Source: Microvirga subterranea (lineage in GTDB: Bacteria; Pseudomonadota; Alphaproteobacteria; Rhizobiales; Beijerinckiaceae). From it: a stretch of DNA of 64,000 bases. The notes beneath the pieces were generated by a model. The model was given only the letters and a program-made list of their open reading frames with translations. It ran no database searches and was not told the DNA's origin. Below are positions 62,430-64,000 of this stretch, one piece after another; the first letter of the stretch is position 1, and each line of letters opens with the position of its first letter. The position numbers and the translations under genes are program-made. The DNA is taken from contig NZ_QQBB01000005.1 of assembly GCF_003350535.1 (NCBI RefSeq), forward strand, positions 248,001 to 312,000, given 5' to 3'.

Positions 62430-63119
62430 TCATGCGGCCATCGGCTTCAGCACGTTCTCCACCGCGGCGAAGAGCTCGTCGAAATGCTCGATCACGAGAT
62501 CGGGCCCGAGTTCCTGGACCGGTACGTCCGTGTAGCCGAAGGGCACGGCGATGCACGGGATGCGAGCGTTCTGGGCCGTCACGATGTCCGTTCGCGAATC
62601 CCCGATCATCACGGCCCGGCCAGGATGCCCGCCCGCGCGCTCGACCGTCATGGTCAGGTGGCGCGGGTCCGGCTTGAAGTACGGGAAGGTGTCCCGACCG
62701 CAATTGGCCGCGAAGAGGTGGCTCACGCCGAGCGCGTCGAGGAGCTTCACCGAATGCTCCTCCACCTTGTTGGTGCAGACCGCCAGGATGAAGCCTGCGG
62801 CATCGAGCCGCCGCAGCGCCGTCCTGACGCCGGGGAAGAGGCGGGTCTTGACGCAGATGTTCTCGCCGTAATGGACCATGAACTGACGGAAGAGGTCATC
62901 CAGGTAGGCCGGCGCCAGCTCCTTGCCGGCGGCCTCGAAGCCGCGCTGGATCAGGGCCCGCGCCCCTGCCCCGATCATGTCGCGGGCATCGTCCACCGGC
63001 AGGGGAGCCAGGCCCTCCCGGTCGAGAATCACGTTGAGGGTGCCGACGAGGTCGACGGCCGTGTCGGCCAGCGTTCCATCCAGATCGAAGACGGCGACGG
63101 GTGGGGTATGAATGGCCAT
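62430..63119 (-). CDS. gph: Phosphoglycolate phosphatase Gph
   Basis: A 229-residue HAD phosphatase: nucleophile Asp in VFDLDGTLADTA, motif II in LAVCTNK, and motif III/IV in FKPDPRHL and MIGDSRTDIVTAQNA. It removes phosphate from 2-phosphoglycolate formed in DNA repair and photorespiration-like metabolism. The general HAD phosphatase family is certain; the substrate is by similarity. Confidence 0.88.
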   Translation of the reverse strand: MAIHTPPVAVFDLDGTLADTAVDLVGTLNVILDREGLAPLPVDDARDMIGAGARALIQRGFEAAGKELAPAYLDDLFRQFMVHYGENICVKTRLFPGVRTALRRLDAAGFILAVCTNKVEEHSVKLLDALGVSHLFAANCGRDTFPYFKPDPRHLTMTVERAGGHPGRAVMIGDSRTDIVTAQNARIPCIAVPFGYTDVPVQELGPDLVIEHFDELFAAVENVLKPMAA

Positions 63120-63209
63120 GAAGGTCGGCTACCTGCTGAGGGCAAGGGAATCACGCACCACGATGCTATGGTGTTTAGGTTGATTCGATCTTACCGGATG
63201 GAGTTTTGG

Positions 63210-63665
63210 ATGCGGTTCTTTGGTTCTGCGGCGGGTGTTTCTGCGGTCCTGGTTCTGGGAGGGCTCTCCTTTCCTGCGCTTGCGGCCACCTACGATTTCG
63301 TTCCCGCGCCCCAGACCGACCTCAACCGGATTTATAGGATCGATCGCGTCACCGGCGAGGTCAGCTCCTGCCAGTATGGTTTGCAAGAAGGCACGATTGG
63401 GGTGACGCTCTGCTTTACCTCGGGAGAGGGAGCGGGACCCCAGACGCCGGGCGAGTACGGGCTCGTCGCCTCCCGGCACGAGCGCGAGGGCGGCGTGTTC
63501 CGGGTCAATTACCGCACCGGCGAGATGAGCATCTGCTACGTGTTCGACGAGCGGGTCGTGTGCACGCCCCAGGCGACACCGTCCCCGGCCGCTCCTGCGA
63601 CGCCGGCGCCGTCCGCCACGCCCTCCGTGCGTCCGGGCACCGGCGCGTCGCCGCAGCGGCCATAA
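63210..63665 (+). CDS. Secreted protein with Pro/Ala/Thr-rich tail
   Basis: A 151-residue protein: signal peptide MRFFGSAAGVSAVLVLGGLS (cleavage near ALA), a Cys-containing central domain with two similar parts (IYRIDRVTGEVSSCQYGLQ and FRVNYRTGEMSICYVFDE), and a flexible tail rich in Pro, Ala and Thr ending GASPQRP. ATG 63210 has GGAG six bases upstream; ATG 63198 does not. Function unknown. The two RxTGExSxC parts are probably a duplicated small unit. Confidence 0.7.
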   Translation: MRFFGSAAGVSAVLVLGGLSFPALAATYDFVPAPQTDLNRIYRIDRVTGEVSSCQYGLQEGTIGVTLCFTSGEGAGPQTPGEYGLVASRHEREGGVFRVNYRTGEMSICYVFDERVVCTPQATPSPAAPATPAPSATPSVRPGTGASPQRP

Positions 63666-63786
63666 CATCCAGCCGCGCCTCCCCCTCGTTTGCAGGGGGT
63701 GAAACGTTCTTTCTTCCAGGGTCCCTTACGTGCTAAGGGCGGGGCCGAGCGGGCCCGCCCGCATGAAAATGAACGATGAGGCTTTC

Positions 63787-64000
63787 GTGAGCGATACACT
63801 CAAGCGCGCAGCAGGCGAACGGGCGGCGGCCCTCGTCACCGACGGCATGAAGCTCGGCCTCGGCAGCGGCTCCACGGCGGCGCACTTCGTCGCGGCCCTG
63901 GGCGAGCGCGTGCGCGAAGGACTGCAGGTCGTCGGCGTGCCGACCTCGGAGGCGACGCGCGAGCAGGCCGAGCGCGAGGGCATCCCCCTGACGACCCTCG
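63787..64000 (+). CDS. rpiA: Ribose-5-phosphate isomerase A (3' end beyond window)
   Basis: The start of Rpi[21 protein letters not shown], then the phosphate-binding [19 protein letters not shown] and [18 protein letters not shown] 63787 fits the family N-terminus ([13 protein letters not shown]) and has GAGG five bases upstream; ATG 63763 is also in frame. The frame runs off the window at 64000, leaving 71 of about 230 residues. Confidence 0.9.
   Translation, partial: MSDTLKRAAGERAAALVTDGMKLGLGSGSTAAHFVAALGERVREGLQVVGVPTSEATREQAEREGIPLTTL

Overview
The window is a GC-rich chromosomal segment from an alphaproteobacterium of the order Hyphomicrobiales (Rhizobiales). Evidence: the tail module of a Rhodobacter-capsulatus-type gene transfer agent (GTA); the gene order feuN-feuP-feuQ, ccmI-ccmE-ccmF-ccmH, degP, response regulator, histidine kinase, glnE, with a PleC-type kinase and pepN further on, as I recall it from Sinorhizobium and Brucella; and families of palindromic intergenic repeats (GTCATTCCGGGG..., GTCATCCCCGGC..., CCTCATCCTGAGGA...) common in this order. 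A Methylobacteriaceae-type genome such as Microvirga fits, but I cannot fix the genus.

Layout. 0.1-0.6 kb: a lipoprotein gene apparently without its start. 0.6-10.1 kb: GTA tail genes g11 to g15, a DUF2793 fibre, a GH108 endolysin and a holin-like protein. g15 carries a one-base frameshift. 10.1-23.6 kb: FeuN/P/Q-like signalling, System I cytochrome c maturation, HtrA/DegP protease, a second two-component pair, and glnE. 24.1-27.8 kb: a large RTX protein with a compositionally distinct N-terminus. 28-39 kb: prolyl oligopeptidase, a kinase-fold phosphotransferase, a double-ACT regulator, a 37-residue membrane peptide, DUF5996, PleC-like kinase, aminopeptidase N and glyoxalase I. 39.2-45.8 kb: purine catabolism (xdhABC, guanine deaminase), a UreE with an extreme His tail, and YbaK. 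45.8-50.5 kb: a PLA2-like protein, DusA, a pentad-repeat secreted peptide beside an ADYC-domain secreted protein (frameshifted), an aspartic protease and DUF1289. 50.5-56.3 kb: cobS and cobT separated by a DUF1127/LysR pair with a nested inverted repeat between them, a thermonuclease, a UDG-like protein, a PaaG-like isomerase and a small membrane protein. 56.3-64 kb: a nine-copy repeat protein, a beta-hydroxyacid dehydrogenase, an amino-acid-type binding protein, MoaA, DUF971, an L,D-transpeptidase, tRNA-Val(CAC), Gph, a small secreted protein and the start of rpiA.

How the genes work together. The GTA genes would build the tail, baseplate and lysis end of a particle, but no head or packaging genes are visible. 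The FeuN/P/Q, ccm and DegP block combines envelope sensing, c-type cytochrome assembly and periplasmic quality control. The xdhABC-guaD genes overlap or nearly abut and form one guanine-to-urate route that would need molybdenum cofactor; MoaA is encoded 16 kb away. CobS and CobT both act in the nucleotide-loop steps of cobalamin synthesis.

The items most worth following up are the adjacent pentad-repeat and ADYC genes (48.4-49.6 kb), the 92-bp nested inverted repeat that could hide a Shine-Dalgarno sequence in the DUF1127 leader, the mosaic RTX protein, the composition break at the GTA left edge, and two frameshifts that both fall in C runs and may be sequencing errors.
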